DNA of 64,000 bases, from positions 3,940,118 to 4,004,117 of the forward strand of contig NC_023757.2 in assembly GCF_000499845.2 (NCBI RefSeq). The letters run 5' to 3'. The stretch comes from Phaseolus vulgaris. Its lineage: Eukaryota > Streptophyta > Magnoliopsida > Fabales > Fabaceae. The position numbers and the translations under genes are program-made. Under the pieces are notes generated by a model. That model was given only the letters and a program-made list of their open reading frames with translations. It made no database searches and was not told the DNA's origin. Positions 1 through 14,358 of the stretch are shown one piece after another (the stretch's first letter is position 1; every line of letters begins with the position of its first letter).

Positions 1-662
1 TACGTAATCGTAATGAAAAAAAAAAGGTTTTGATAAACCCTACTTGTAGAGAAAACTAAATATAAAATAAACTTTTATTCACTTGTATTTGTATATTAAA
101 GAGTAAAATACATGGTGTATATATAAGGGAAAGATTAAGACCTAACTAAAATAGAAAAGGAAAGTTGGGCCAAAGAAACAAAGTCCAATAGTTTACAATA
201 GAAAATTAAATATTGTAACAAATCCTCCTTAGATTCCTCCAACATGAAAATGTATGGAAACATTAAAAATATATTTAGAAATATATTTTTAATGATTAAA
301 GTTTTCTTTTATAATTTAGAAATAAAAAACACATGCTTAAAAAATAACAAGAAATTAGAATAACATCTATTCATTATTTAAGAAAAAGGTGATATATATC
401 TTTATTACAACAAGCACTGTAAAATTTCGTTTTTAATATAATAAAAAAGGAAAAAAATAATGACCAGTTTTCATGTATATGTAAAGGCATATGAAGTTTT
501 GTTTGAAATTGGTTAATGCTGTTGTTAATGTAGATGTGAAAGTAGTGACATGGACAACCTCATTGAAGAGGCAATACTGTCCCGGGAAATAAAGACACTA
601 CTTAAAAAAATATTTAATATTAGTTATTTATTAATATTTATACTGATTTCAGATTTGATATA

Positions 663-777
663 GATTTGATGTAGATGTTATACTATAATAAGTTTCATAG
701 TTTTTATATTGATTTTTTAAGATTGGATGTAGATGTTATCGTGTAATAAGTTGCGTAATTTTTATATTGATTCTTAA
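663..777 (+). repeat. Diverged direct duplication, unit about 57 bp
   Basis: Two adjacent units (663-720 and 721-777) share the pattern GATTKGATGTAGATGTTAT followed by AATAAGTT and TTTTTATATTGATT. They differ at scattered positions, so the duplication is old. No coding potential is visible. Confidence 0.7.
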
Positions 778-1339
778 ATTAATGTAAAATTAAGAAATAT
801 TATCATCATTATGATCAAAACTCGTGTAATAAGTGTTTTGCAAACTAATTTATCGAGACTAATGGAAGACATATAATATCAATTTTTTCGTGCAATCGAT
901 AATTGATTGTGCTAAAAATATGATGTAATATATTCTCTAATAAATTAAAAATTGGTTTGTAAGACACATTATATTGATTTTGATAATATTTTGTGCCTTT
1001 TAGTAAGGGTTTTATGAGCGTAAAGGAACAAATATATGATCACAATGAACATTTTGTCTTCAACATTTATACAACAATATAATAAAAAATTTAAAGGTAA
1101 AAATCAAATAAAAGTTTTGATATGAAACAACAAAGATAAGTTATGCATATGCGTGAGAGGGTAAATGAGACTAGATAACGAAGTTAATCTTGTTGCTTAT
1201 CAATAGTTGTATAACTAGAGTAGGAGTGATTGGTGGAAATATACATTCAATTTCAAAGTCAAATGTGATGTATTGATGAACAACCTAGTGAAATCATTTA
1301 ACATCACACTATTAGTATGAAGAAACAAGACAATTATTA

Positions 1340-1960
1340 GTATGATACAATGGATCGAGACTTATTTAATGAAGAGATTTAGTTTAATGTGATAAAACGA
1401 TAAAATACGTAAAGGTAATATAATACCTAATCCCTTAAAAGATTGAATAGGGAAGATGACAAAAGTGGTAACTAATTATTAATTGGTCTAATGGACTAGT
1501 ATTTGAAGTCACAAATACACTCTTCATTAAAAAGTTTATGGTTAATCTTGAATTGAAAACTTGTAATGATACTTATAGGACTTCTGTGGAATTCTATGTA
1601 GACATGACATATCTAGTAGAGAGATTTAGAACATTACATGAACATGTACTACTCTAGGGATGTTTATTAGTGGGTTATGAATTCATAATTAGTCTCATCA
1701 ATGATCCAACTTTGTGACTAGAAATTGATAATGAAGATTTTCTACCACCATTGTATAAAAGGGGTGTTGAAAGATCAAAGAAGATGAGAAAGGGGAAACA
1801 ATACTAAATTATGACTTTTAGGAATAACAAGGAATGATTATTCGAGGTAGGAGCAATAACGACTTTCAATAGTTGTAAGCAAAATGGACATAATACCATA
1901 AATTGTAAAGTTATGGTTGCTTATAATAATTAAGTAGAAACTTATTTGGATGTTGGAGAA
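1340..1960 (+). mobile_element. Possible decayed Ty1/copia gag relic
   Basis: Conceptual translation is broken by many stops. Around 1866-1920 it contains the peptide NSCKQNGHNTINCK, which resembles a CCHC zinc knuckle of copia gag that has lost its first cysteine. The preceding codons look like a degraded gag helical region. No LTR or primer site could be assigned, so the call rests on one motif and the general context of retroelement debris. Confidence 0.3.
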
Positions 1961-3120
1961 CCAACCACTAAAACAACCTAAGTCAATCCAGTTAGTTCCT
2001 ATAAATGACCTATTATTCGTAAAAACTCCATTTCACTAGTGGTTGTTGCACCAAATGACCAATCACTAATGGTGAACTTCTAATATGTTTCTTAGAAGGT
2101 AGAAGGATTTTTCAACTTACTAAAGTGTTGAAGAATATTTCTCCATATGGTTGGTATGGAAATTTACAACATAACGGAGAAAACCCAAAAATAAGTACAA
2201 AGTTGTAAAAGAAAGTATAAAATGGATGAAGACTTGGAAAGGATTAGAACACGCCATCTTGAGAAAGAATTTCAAGGATAAATGTAAGGGAGATTTGTCA
2301 CTTGAAGAAGATCTTCTAGATAAAAACCAAAGGTAAGAGTCTCATGCCCTTAAGACACTTAAAGTATTCTCACAAAATTATTTTTATTCAATATCCAAGT
2401 GTAGTTTACAAGAGAGACTTTGACTTTTATATAGATTTGAGTATTTCACAAGAAGGATGGAAAATGGATTTCAAGCAATGTGAACACAATATATTGTAAA
2501 TTAGTTTGTATGGAATAATACAAAAGATTGAATACATTGAATATGTGTCCTTTAATAATCAACATTGATTATGATATATATTGTAAAATTTAGAGAAACT
2601 AAGTATCTTTGATTTTATGAACAACAGTACAATGGTAGTTTGCCTAGTGGAGCATGACTGATTGATCAAGAATTAAATCTAATTTGTTGCGACAAATGAA
2701 CTGGGATAAAAATCCTAAGTAATGGTTCTTCCTTTAATGTCTTACATTACGTGTTTATTAGTTTGTGCTCACTAAAGGAAGATGCATTTTGCAAATAATT
2801 TTGTTTGTAATAAACTTAATCTTCTGACTTTATTGTTTGAACAAGAGTTTTCTGAGATTGTTAATAGAGAAATAAAAACTTTTAAAACACCAATTAACCT
2901 CATCTTAGTGGTGTACAATTGACTTTTACTTACACTTTTTTAGCTTTTGAGTACATTGTGTGTTATCCTCTTCTTGCATACTATATATATGCTTTGTATA
3001 CATTTGACGCTTCATGTTGAGTGTTACTACTATTCTCTCGAGGACTTCATCTAAACTTCTTATGAATTATTCTTATAAACTTATATTTTTTACCGTGAGT
3101 AACATTGTTAGACACACCAA

Positions 3121-3178
3121 ACCATGGTATTATTTATTATGATAAAGAAACCATGGTATTATTTATTATGATAAAGAA
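3121..3178 (+). repeat. 29-bp perfect tandem duplication
   Basis: The unit starting ACCATGGTATTATTTATTAT occurs twice back to back (3121-3149 and 3150-3178) with no mismatch, followed by a partial third start. It is a recent local duplication without coding content. Confidence 0.9.
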
Positions 3179-5063
3179 ACCATTTGTGTTTATGGTAACA
3201 TCGTTGAATTTAGACTTGTGTATAATAATATGAATTTCATTTGTCTTAACATTAACATCTTTTAAGTGTTATGCATTCCTTCTCCATTTTTAAAGAATTC
3301 ACCAAATTTTCAAAGGATGATGATATCATCTCTACATTTCATTTTCTACTTTCACATATATGTCTTGAAGTTCCATGAAAACTGAATTGAGTTCACCAAT
3401 ATGAGCTTTTAGTGGCATCCCCTCCTTCATCCACAATCAAAAGAGTAGTCTCTTCAACAACAACTTCTTACAAATTTTTTCATTAAGAGTTTCTCTAGCT
3501 TTAGCCACAATTGTATCAAAGTATTCTCTTTAGCAACATCATAAATAACATCGTTTGATAAAGAAAAAAAACATGGATTATGTCTTTTCTTCTTACATCT
3601 CTAGAACTTGTCTTTCTATATGTGATGTATTCTTTGATAGTGGTGCTTACACACCTAATCTCCCATCTTAATTCTCCATAGATTGAAAGTATCATTTCCA
3701 TTTAATGTTTAGATCTCGGATATGATACACATTTTTTCTTGTAAAATATTAGTTTGTTCGTGCATAAATGTCAAATAAAAAAAAATAAAATCAAGAAGTC
3801 TGTAAAAAAAATCAAATCACACTAATAGAGATATGAAAACACAATCTCATATATTATAAAAAAAAACAAAATACACAAGTATAAAAACCATCAACCTAGC
3901 GTCACCTAGGAATGCATACAACACTAAGTTCTTATATAGAAGATAGGAAAATACATAATTAGTTAGAAGAAAAAAAAATAAAAAAATTCTAACTAATAAT
4001 AACTACAAAATAAAATACTTGATAAAAATCGTTTCATTACACTACTAAATATCCCACCATTGTAAGTTCTATCACAAAAGAATTTAAAGCAAAAAGCTAC
4101 AATAAAAAAAATGAATATACACTTAAAAAATATCATAATTTTAAGACACCACGAAGTTAACTTAACAATGAATGACATTATTTTAATTTTTAAACTTTAA
4201 ATTTTAAAATTGTTATTTGTGTTGTGTGACTATATTATTTTTTAATTTAATAAGTGTAAAATTTACTATACAAAATTAACATATTTATTATCTCAATTTA
4301 TAATGAAATGAAGATATGCTTTCCATAACATAAGCACAATTTAATTAAATTTACGATTGATTAGTGAAAGCGTAGGTACTAATACGTTTGTGTGTCTGTT
4401 TTTATTACGTTATTTTATTTTATTGAGTTAAAATTTAATTGTTATGACAAATTTTATTATTTCATATGTCAACATGTATATTAATTTTAAAATTAATCTT
4501 TTTAATATATTTTTATTTATCTAATTTACTTATTTTTATGTTACTTTGTTTAAATTCAAAATATTATTTAAGAAATTAAAATTAAAATTAACGGAATTTA
4601 AAGTCATAGAACAAACAGAATATAACGTGAAAGAATAATCCTTTTTGAAAGATAAAAAAAAAAAACAAATGAAATCTAAAGAGGAGAAATAATTCTGTTT
4701 TCACGGTTATTTAGAAGGTGAAATAAAATAAAATAATTTTACATAAATTAGAAAATTATTAGAAAGTAAAAATGTGTACATGAAATAAAGAATTTATATA
4801 GATATAGTTATAGATTATAGTAAAATAATAATAATTATAATACATATAGTTGCATAGCTTCTAAGTACCTAACATGGACCAAATTATAACCTTTTTTGAA
4901 ATTATGATGATTCAGGTAAAGACTCCGAGAATTTTGATGAGAAGAGATGAGAGAATAGGAGAGGGTGGTTTGGTTTATTGTCAAATGAAGAAGGCTCACG
5001 AGACACGCATGGGCTCACCCACATCCTATCCCTCCTTCTCTCTCACCTGCTGCTGACTCACAC

Positions 5064-5204
5064 ATGTCCGTCGACGGAAAAACCAGCTGCCACCTCAACG
5101 CCGCCGGCGAACGCCCTTCGCAGAATCTCCTCCTCCGACGTTCCCTTTCTCAATTCCACATCTGGGTATCCCTGTTTACCCCAAAGTTCTCTTTTTTTTC
5201 GTGA
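5064..5204 (+). other. Upstream ORF in the 5' leader of the BIM2-like gene
   Basis: An ATG at 5064 opens a 46-codon frame (47 with the stop) that starts MSVDGKTSCHLNAAGERPSQ and ends at TGA 5202-5204, 36 nt before the main ATG at 5241. It lies in the GC-richer leader that precedes exon 1 and is in a different frame from the main protein (offset 177 is a multiple of 3, but the TGA separates them). Whether it lies inside the transcript depends on the start site, which cannot be seen here. If transcribed, it could lower or condition translation of the transcription factor. Confidence 0.4.
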
Positions 5205-5240
5205 TTCAGAACTGGTCACTGATACCCTTCTCTTAGAACA

Positions 5241-8200
5241 ATGAGAGCAGGGAAAGGGAATCAGGAAGAGGATGAGTACGACGAAGAAGACTTCGGTTCT
5301 TCCAAGAAACAAAGCACTTCCTCTGCCCCCAACACCAACAAAGGTACCCCTTTTAATTTTCATTGACAAACATGTTTGTATTATTACCTGTCATTCCTAC
5401 GCTCTTGTTAGATCCAGTTGTCGGGTGGTTCTTTGTTTCCTTCGAGGTTGTGGCTGTTCTCGGGTTTCTGTACTTTTTTATGTTGTGGATTGTGTTAAAT
5501 CTGCTGATGTGTGCGTGCTTCTAAAAAAAAACTCTTTTTTGTGAGGTTTTTTAATTTGGTGAATTTAATTAGTTGGGGAAGCTTTTGTTTAGCGTATGAA
5601 ATGTAGAATTGGATTCATTTGCGATCTCAAGTTCATGTTTGAAGGAAATTAGAGTTCTGGTTGTTATGGCAGATGGAAAAGCCATTGATAAGGCTAGTGC
5701 GATAAGATCGAAGCATTCTGTAACAGAGCAGCGGAGAAGAAGCAAGATAAATGAGAGGTATGTCTTATGTGTAACTCTTATTCATAAGTCCGTGTTCTAC
5801 TGCATTGATTGTTCTAGTGTAAGTTGCTTGAAAACAAACAAGAACAAAAATATAGATTATCGTAGGTAATTTAGGGTTTAAAATTGAATAATTGTTGATT
5901 GGCTTATGCACAACAACAACAAAAATAACAAAGCCTTATTCCACTAGGTGAGATCGGTTAGATGAATCACATGATGCCATTTGACTCGGTTAAAGACCAA
6001 AGTTTCCGAGATATATGAGAAATATTTTATTTGATGGACGGTGAGGTAAAGGTGGATATGTTCGTCAGCAGTTTTACATTGCTGTAGATCTTGTCATTTC
6101 TTTGCTTCAGTTTATTTTCATCTTTTGTCCTGCTGCAGAATTGGTTGTAAGCATTTTGGGAGTATGTTATCGTTTAGGCGTTTCTTCATATTTGAAATGA
6201 AATTCATGTTAATGGCTTCTTAAATGTGTTGTAAAGAGCAATAACATCTTGAAAATCTATATTTTAGTGCATTCAGTTGGAGTTTTGATGATTGGTAACC
6301 TTTTCCTCCAGATTCCAGATATTGAGGGATCTCATACCTCATAGTGATCAAAAGAGGGACACAGCATCATTTTTGTTAGAGGTAAATTTTGTAAAGTGAG
6401 AAATAATTAAATTTTTATTATTTAAATTGGTTGAGAATATATGCAACCTGTCAATTTGTTATTTTCCTTTGCAGGTGATCGAGTATGTTCAGTACTTACA
6501 GGAGAAGGTACAAAAGTATGAAGGTTCATATCAAGGTTGGGGTCAAGAGCCCTCGAAGTTGATGCCATGGGTAAATTAGAAAAACCATAATGTTTTAGGA
6601 TCTTTTGCTTTTAACTATATGTAAATCCCTTATTGTTAATAATGGTTAGCCAAAACACAATCAAAATGCTTTTTTAGCTTGTAAACAGGGCTGACATGAA
6701 GTTTAGCAAAACCATTATGGCAAATATGTGGACAATTGAGTACCAGGATGTAAAGAAAATTATTGATGAAACTTAACGAATAGGGATATATAGTGAAATA
6801 GAAATCAATGTTATCTTTATTTTTAAGTAATTGTTCATTATATTTGTCTCAACTTTAGTTTGAATTTCTATTTTTTATGCCTTATTTTCCAAATTGATAA
6901 CAATTATTTGATTTCTTATATAGCCAAAGTAGTGTAAATTAGTGAGGGAAAATTCTCACCTCATGAGCTAGCTTTTTGGAGATGAGTTAGGTACAAAGCC
7001 GAACTTTTAAGATGGTATGTGATGATTGTTGTTGAACCTTTCAAGCCATCTGTTATCAAATTAGCCACTTCTAAACAGACCCTGCAAAACCTCAGTCTCA
7101 GGATGTTCTGAAGTGAGAGGTATGTGTTGGAGATCTCGTATTGTCTACTAATATAGCCAAAATAGTGTGTATTGGTGAGGGGGCCAACCCAAATTCTTTG
7201 CATAGTGTGTAAGTTTTGGGTTTGGTTAGTTTCAAACCCAAATTCTATGAGTAGCGCTTTATCATAGAGGAGTTCTAGCAAAACAATTTCTAACCCACTC
7301 CTTCTAACACATTTTATTATTGGTTAAAATTTGTTTAAAACTACAAAAATAGGTGGAAGACTCATTAAATAAGAAGTGAGGCCAATGAAAATTTGTGGTT
7401 TACAATAAATTTCATTCAATAATAATGTGTGTTCAAGAGAACAGTCAGAAAGTGTGATGCTAATATTTTTCTTTATCATAGGAGGTTCCTCCATTGCCAT
7501 CAAGTTTATTTGGATGACTAATTAACTTAGGTACATAACTGATAATATAGAGTCATGTCGGCTTGTTTAGGTAAACTTCTCTATAGGTACTTCTAGGAGA
7601 AAAATGTAAGAAGGAACTAATTTTTTATAAACTGATTTGTGGAAGCTCTTTTGTATTAGCATCTCCAATTTTAGATTTTTAACGCGTAAATAAGTGTGCA
7701 AAAGCTTTTTTTTTTGTTCACATTTTCTTCTCTTAGAAGTGTTTATGGAGATGTTTACGCAAATATATGTATATTTTAAGCTTGCTTACTCACTGTAATA
7801 ATACAGAGAAATAGTCATTGGCGTGTCCAAAGCTTCGCTGGTCAACCTACGACTATAAAGAATGGTTTGGGTACTCTATCACCTTTTCCTGGAAAGTTTG
7901 ATGAAAGCAATGTTAGTATGTCTCCAACTATGCTTAGTGGAACACAAAACACGATAGATCCTGATCAGAGCAGGGATATTGTCAACAAGACAGCAGAGAG
8001 GCAACCTGATTTAGTGAGCAAGGGAATACCTCTTCCCTTGCCTATGCATGCAAACATGTCCGTTCCTGCCAGAAGTGATGGTGTACTTGCACATCCTCTT
8101 CAGGGAACTGTTTCTGATGCACAATCAACTGAATGCCCAACAACTAGTGAACCACAGAATCAGCAGGATGAACTAACAGTTGAAGGAGGGACAATTAGCA

Positions 8201-10260
8201 TCTCTAGTGTATACTCCCAAGGGTGGGTAATTGCTTAAAATTTATTTCTGGTGTTACTGCATTTATTATTATTATTTCTGTAAAGTTGTATGGTTTTGTT
8301 GATATAGATGTTTGATACACTTATTTTGAAAAGAACTTTCTTATTGTTATGGTTTTAAAAGTCTTTCATACCTGATTTTTCTTTTTGGATTTTCTATTTT
8401 TGAATTGCTATTCATTGTTTGAGTTATAATCTAATTCTTGTCCATATTACATTTTGGCACAGACTTAGATAATGTTATCATATTTGACAATTGCAAGGTT
8501 ATATGCATGTTGATTTCATGTACCCAACTTGTTAGATTTTATTCTCTATTTCACGTATGCATGATCACGGAGGAGAAAATCTGAGCTGTGGCTTTCTTTA
8601 TCATTATTGAGGGGACTAAGAGATTACCGAACATATGGGTTTTTGCTTTTCATGAAAGAAAAAATAGAAAAGGGAAAAGGGAACATTACAGGACCACTAG
8701 TAGTAACCCCTATGTAATTCGCGAATTTGCGTTTGTTCAGCCCATTTTGATGAGTGCTGAATTTAGTTGCTTGGTCACTATATTGCGTATATATATTTAT
8801 CATAAGCATCATCAAAATGTTGAACAGCTGTGCTCATATTACTCTCTTTTCCCCTCGCTTGTCTTTAAAGCATGAATGTTTTTGTTCTGAAAACAACAGT
8901 TATTCAGGTTATAAGAACTCAAATAAATTGGCATCTGTAAAAGTTGATGGTCATTGTTGCCGTGATGTTTCTTGCAGTGTTGTAAAGATTTCTAATGGTC
9001 TTGAGTATGAGTACTACAAGCTGAAGTCATTAATTATAAATTCTAAATTTCTAATATCATTACTCCTGTTAAGTTCCAGTGGTACTATTTTGGATCCTCT
9101 AGATGCTTCTTCAAACGTTTAGAATTAAAGTCTTTGTGATCTTTTCATGACACGCAAGTTTTAAACCATATTTGAAAAGCAGGTTATTGAATAATCTAAC
9201 TCAGGCATTACAAAGTGCCGGTTTAGATCTGTCACAAGCAAGCATCTCAGTTCAGATTAATCTTGGGAAACGAGCAAACAATGGATTAAGCTGTGGGACT
9301 TCTTCTCCCAAGGTATATAATGACATCGTGTCTTTATTAATCGTTGTATCTTCTTATTGCAAGTTGTCTAAGAAGATTTTGATGCACTATTAATGTATGT
9401 GAAAATGTTGTAGAAAGGAATATCACAATTTGTCCCTGACACTTTAAAAGAAATATGGAAAACATTGTGTCTTACAAAATTAATATTTTGGATGAAATTA
9501 TGGGATTCATTTGACAAATATTTTATTGAAGTCTGAATTGTATATTCTTGAATTTCAAACATCAGAATAATTGAAATTATGGTTTTAGTATCTTTAATTC
9601 ATAATTAAAATTAGTTGAGACTTTTATAAGTTTGAAGATCTCATATTGGAAAATACTTATGCTTGATGTGTTTAGGCTGGTTCTACTATTGACTTAGGCA
9701 GAAATTCTGTGATTCTTACTTGTGGCTTAGGGTAGTGATAAAACTTGTTTCTGAACTTTAATATTTCACTATCAGTATTGTCACATGTAGTGTCCTCTCC
9801 CGTTTACAACTGTAAACAAACAAACAAACAAACTTTATTGTTTTTTATAAAATTCTCTCAAACATAAACACTAGATTATTTTCATTTGACATAAGAATTA
9901 CTTTTTTAATCTAAATGGACCCATAATCTGTAGAGAGACCATTGTAATCATTTGAATTGAAGTTATAACTCAAATATAAACTCAGCTATGAAGAGATATT
10001 TGAAACTAAAATTAGGTGGGTTCTATGATAATATGCTTCTCAACGATCTATTTGGGGAAAGTTTGATTAAGTGGTATCCTCCAAAGTCCAAAATATGCAA
10101 AATTTCAAGGCCTTGGTGTGTATGCTGATCCTTTCTTACTTGTGTTATGCAGAATCATGACAACCCTCCTTCAAATAATCAAACAATTGCACATTTTAGA
10201 GATGCAGGCAGTGGAGAAGACTCGGATCAAACACAAAAACGAATGAAAACATACAAGTGA
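5241..10260 (+). CDS. BIM2: BIM2-like bHLH transcription factor (brassinosteroid signalling)
   Basis: Seven exons join in frame to 335 aa: 5241-5343, 5673-5757, 6312-6381, 6475-6570, 7807-8222, 9183-9312 and 10153-10260, all with GT-AG introns. The start [18 protein letters not shown] matches the usual N-terminus of the BIM family. The bHLH domain covers about residues 46-98. Its basic region has His49, Glu53 and Arg57, the H-E-R set that reads E-box or G-box DNA, and helix 2 runs through [18 protein letters not shown]. The C-terminal half holds the family signature [13 protein letters not shown] followed by an LTQALQ helix and [14 protein letters not shown] proteins are nuclear partners of BES1/BZR1 in brassinosteroid-controlled transcription; that role is family knowledge. 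Length is close to Arabidopsis BIM2. The last intron boundaries and the KRMKTYK end are clear. It converges on the minus-strand gene downstream. Confidence 0.93.
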
Positions 10261-11672
10261 TGTAGCATTTTCATGAGCATCCACTTACATCCAGATTTCT
10301 TGTTCCTGGCGCAGCATATTCCTTGTGGCTACTGTACATCCTTCCCCATAAGTTTGACTTTTTAATGGTTATATTAGAACCATATAAAACTTGAAAACGA
10401 CCATTTGTGGAGATATTGAAGCTTCTGCTGTAGTGGGGCATGCCATCTATTTTAGCTGTATGATACATATTATATCATAGCTATTCAGTATTATTCAGCA
10501 TCTGTTTGGAAATTTTATGATATATATACACACGTTTATTTATAATGCATTTGGAGAGTGTTTGGAAAAGAAAAAAAAGAGTATTTTTTATGATATGTTT
10601 TTAGAGCCACTTTTTAGAACTTAATCTTTCTAGTCTGTGCAAACAGTATTTTTCTCTTAACAAATTTGGGAGCTTGTGCAACGTATTAGAAACATTTTGT
10701 TTCTTATAGTAAGAATTCATGTACTCTAAATGATTAAGTTTTTTAAAAACATATTCAAATTACTCTTTGAATGATAATAAAATATACTTTAAATACTATT
10801 TATATAGTATCACTATATAATCCTATTTGGGAGAGGACATGTACTATTCATATATATACCAGGATATACTCTCATAACTTTCTTCATATTCTGTGAACTG
10901 TCATACATGCCTTAATTACTATACTATATTTCCTGTTTCACATCTACAGGTTATTTTAAGAGGTAAAAAGATAAAAAAAGTTGAGACACTTTCATAACAA
11001 TCTACTTTAGAAGCTCTTAAGACTTTAGGAAAGGAAGAGCCAAAACCATTTTGCCTTTCTCATATAAAAGGAGGATTTCAAAGGGAGAAGACCTTTCTCC
11101 TTTCTTGCCTTAAGAGTTTTTCCTTGAGAATAATTGTTTAGTTGCCTTACTAAATATTTCTTTTAATTTAATAATATATTTTTATTTCAATAGTCATTAT
11201 AATAATAGTAATTATTCGTTAAAAGAAAAGTGCAACTATTCATCTTTTAAAAAAATAATTTATTTATTTATTTAATAAAATAAATAATTGAATAATTTTT
11301 TTTTTCAAAATAACTAAATAAGTTCTCTTTTTATAAATAACGGTTATAAAATTATAAGATTCTCAGTCTTTGTCACACTCAAGATGATTAGATCACTAGG
11401 GTCAAACCAATGTACTATGATCTTTCATTCATCAAAATGTCATCACTTTTTTTATGATTGATTGTTTTAGCCAAATGTTAAATAATTATTATACCATAGT
11501 GATTGAATTTAATTATACATGTATGATTACACAATATGCCCCACCTTACTCTGCACTATGTTTTCAATATTAAATGACAAATCAGTGTGATCCTTGTGTT
11601 AGTGAATCTTTTCCACTCTACTTCAATTTTATGACCAAATGGAGCATAAAATATTAAGCTTGTGATGTTAAG
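10261..11672. other. 3' flank and convergent intergenic spacer
   Basis: This spacer separates the 3' ends of two convergent genes. The first 250 bases or so are probably 3' untranslated sequence of the BIM2-like gene. A segment around 10950-11130 has a TATA-like run (TATAAAAGGAGG) and a short palindrome of the type AAAGGGAGAAG...CTTTCTCCTTT, which gives it the look of a solo LTR or TRIM, but its ends cannot be fixed. No coding frame is visible. Confidence 0.5.
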
Positions 11673-14296
11673 TTAATTATGGTCCATCAATGGTGGTAAG
11701 CATTCTTGAGGGTTTGTGTAGAAATAGTCCTCTTCCTTGGGTTTTCCAGGCACCACTGATCTTGTAGTTGGGTTCCCTATACGTTCTGCATGAGCTACCT
11801 TCACTGACATGGAGAACTGGTTCCAGCTTATGCTCCCATTTTTGTACTGGTCTATGAGATTAACCAAAAGTTTTCTGTTTAAAAGAATTGTCTTCTTGAA
11901 TCCCAAGTACCTGAAACCATAACAGAGTTCATCAGTAATTTTAGTTAACAATGTTATTGATAATAATTAATGTATATCAGAAAACTTGATTCATCATATT
12001 CAGTGACTTTCTCCTATTAGTCACATTTTTTCATCTAAGTACTAGAACCTGAAATCTTGTTTAAGGAAATCAGATTCGGTTTTGTTGGTACAAAATTCAT
12101 CAACATATGGTCAAAAAAAGTTAACCATTTCAATCTAAACACACTTTTCATGTAACAAATTTATGCACCTTCTGTTGCCCTCAACCAGTTTAGCCATGTT
12201 GCCTTGGTACGATGGTACAAATATATCACTCTCTATTGACACGCAATAATCCAATGCTGCCATTTGGTTTGCATGGTTCCTGAAAGGATCAAGTTCTGAG
12301 GGTTCCAATAATGTCTCCTTCTTAACCTGTTGAGGTGATTAATAGATAATAATAAGTCAGTGTTCCTTTTGTTTGAATTGCCAGAAATTGTTGATTGGAG
12401 TTTTGAAAAGGTTTTTTTCACCAACCATGTTTGGGAAGGCTTCTTTGAGACTTGCCATTCTTTTTTCTGATTTGTATGTATCCCCAGCAGCAATATAAAC
12501 TTGAATATTACTATCAATGTTCAGTGCACTTAGTGTTAGAGCAGTTTCCTCAGGAGTCAGAGGACAAAGACCATCTCTTCTTTTCTTATCAGAATCTATC
12601 TCTTTCTCTTTCCACCATGGATAAGAATATCTATACAATGATTTTAGTATAAGATATTATTAGAAATGTACTTTTCACAATACTTGGTTTACACCTCATG
12701 AACAAAGAAAATTAATGTAAGTATCATGAAAAAAGAGTAGATTGTATTTGATTGTTAATTTTAGTATGAAAAAAAAGAGTTCTTCTGGTACCTCCAATAG
12801 TTCCATATAAAAAAGTTACACTAAAGGATAATTTATATATATCTTTCTCTTTTAACTTATCCAGATATTTTTTAAAGACAAAATCCTATAAGATTTAAAT
12901 TTAAATTTGATAGTAACTCAGATACGGATTAGTGCCATGATACTTTTTCTGTGAAGAAAAACTAGTGAGAGAGAAAAAGAAAGTTCTATTAAAATATGGC
13001 TTGGTTGATTAGAAAACTTCAAAAGTTGTTTTTGTGCAAGAGTAAAAGTGGTGTGCAAATATCAAACCACAGAATTAGAACTGATAACTTTTCCATGTTG
13101 AATGAACAATGCTACTCACCTCATTTTTGTTAACTCATCAATCTCTTCCTTGTTGCATCCTTCATTGCAGCCACTGAAAGCAACCATGTCCATTTCATAT
13201 CTAAGATGAAGTGACAAGAAGGGTCCTTTCTCCTTAAGAATCTTAACAATCTTCCTGGCCAATTGTTCAATTGGAGGAACAAATCTCAAAGCATGGTAGT
13301 TAACCCTGCACCTAAACTTTTGAACTTCTTCAGGAATTCCATTATTTGCAAGTCTTGCATCAGATTTAGTGAAGTGTACTACCCCATATGTTTTTATCCT
13401 GGGAAGAATCTGTGATTTTTAAGATACAGACAATTGAATAGTTAATTTTTGCATGATTTGACACATTAACATTGTAAGTTTATGGTAGAAGGTTATGTAC
13501 CACATGATAGTAATATGACATATTTGACCAACTTATGGGTGGCATGGAAGAGAGGGACCCTTTTTCCATCTTGTGCTTTTGTTGGGAAGGAAGCTCTTTC
13601 AGTATCACAACCTCATCTCTCAAAGAATTCTTGAAATAATCCACATCAAATATATCTTTGAATTGGCTGCCATAACAAGTAACAAAACTTTGAAGGAAAC
13701 TTACCTCTATTATAAATATACTTGATATTCTTCTTTACTTAAATCTGAAATTTTATTTTGATATATAATTTATATTTTGTTAGATGAAACTTTAATATAC
13801 TAATATTGTTCCTCTTGTAAGTTACTACGAGAAAATTATCGAACAGAAATTAATTATATTAATAAAAAATAATTAGTTATTATATTAACTAAATTAGATA
13901 TTATTTTAAATGTTAAGAAAATTATTGATATTTAAATTTGTTTTTATTATTGATAAATAGTTTCTAAATTGATATTTAATTAACTACTAAGATTTTAACT
14001 ATCCACTTCTAAATAACTGGTAACTAAAATCTTGATTGTTAATTAAATATTAATTTATAAATTATTTATTAATAATAAAAAGTAATTTAAATATTAATAT
14101 TTTTTATTCTTTAAAATAATATCTAATTTAATCAATACAACAACTAATTATTTTTTGTCTTTAAAATTAGTTTCTATTTAATGATTTTCAAAAAAAAATA
14201 AATTATATTTTTTAATATTTTTTTATTTCCTTATACTCTATAATAACTCAATTAATTGGTGCAAATGTTATACTAACACAATTTATACTTCGAACA

Positions 14297-14358
<62 letters not shown>

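Larger units (their letters stand above)
1..5040. other. AT-rich intergenic region with decayed repeats
   Basis: No intact gene is visible. All reading frames are short and broken. The stretch holds a diverged direct duplication (663-777), a decayed gag-like relic (about 1340-1960), a 29-bp tandem duplication (3121-3178), and a second possible retroelement relic on the minus strand around 2900-4180 that contains only broken frames. Base composition becomes less AT-rich after about 4900, where the 5' region of the next gene begins. Confidence 0.6.
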
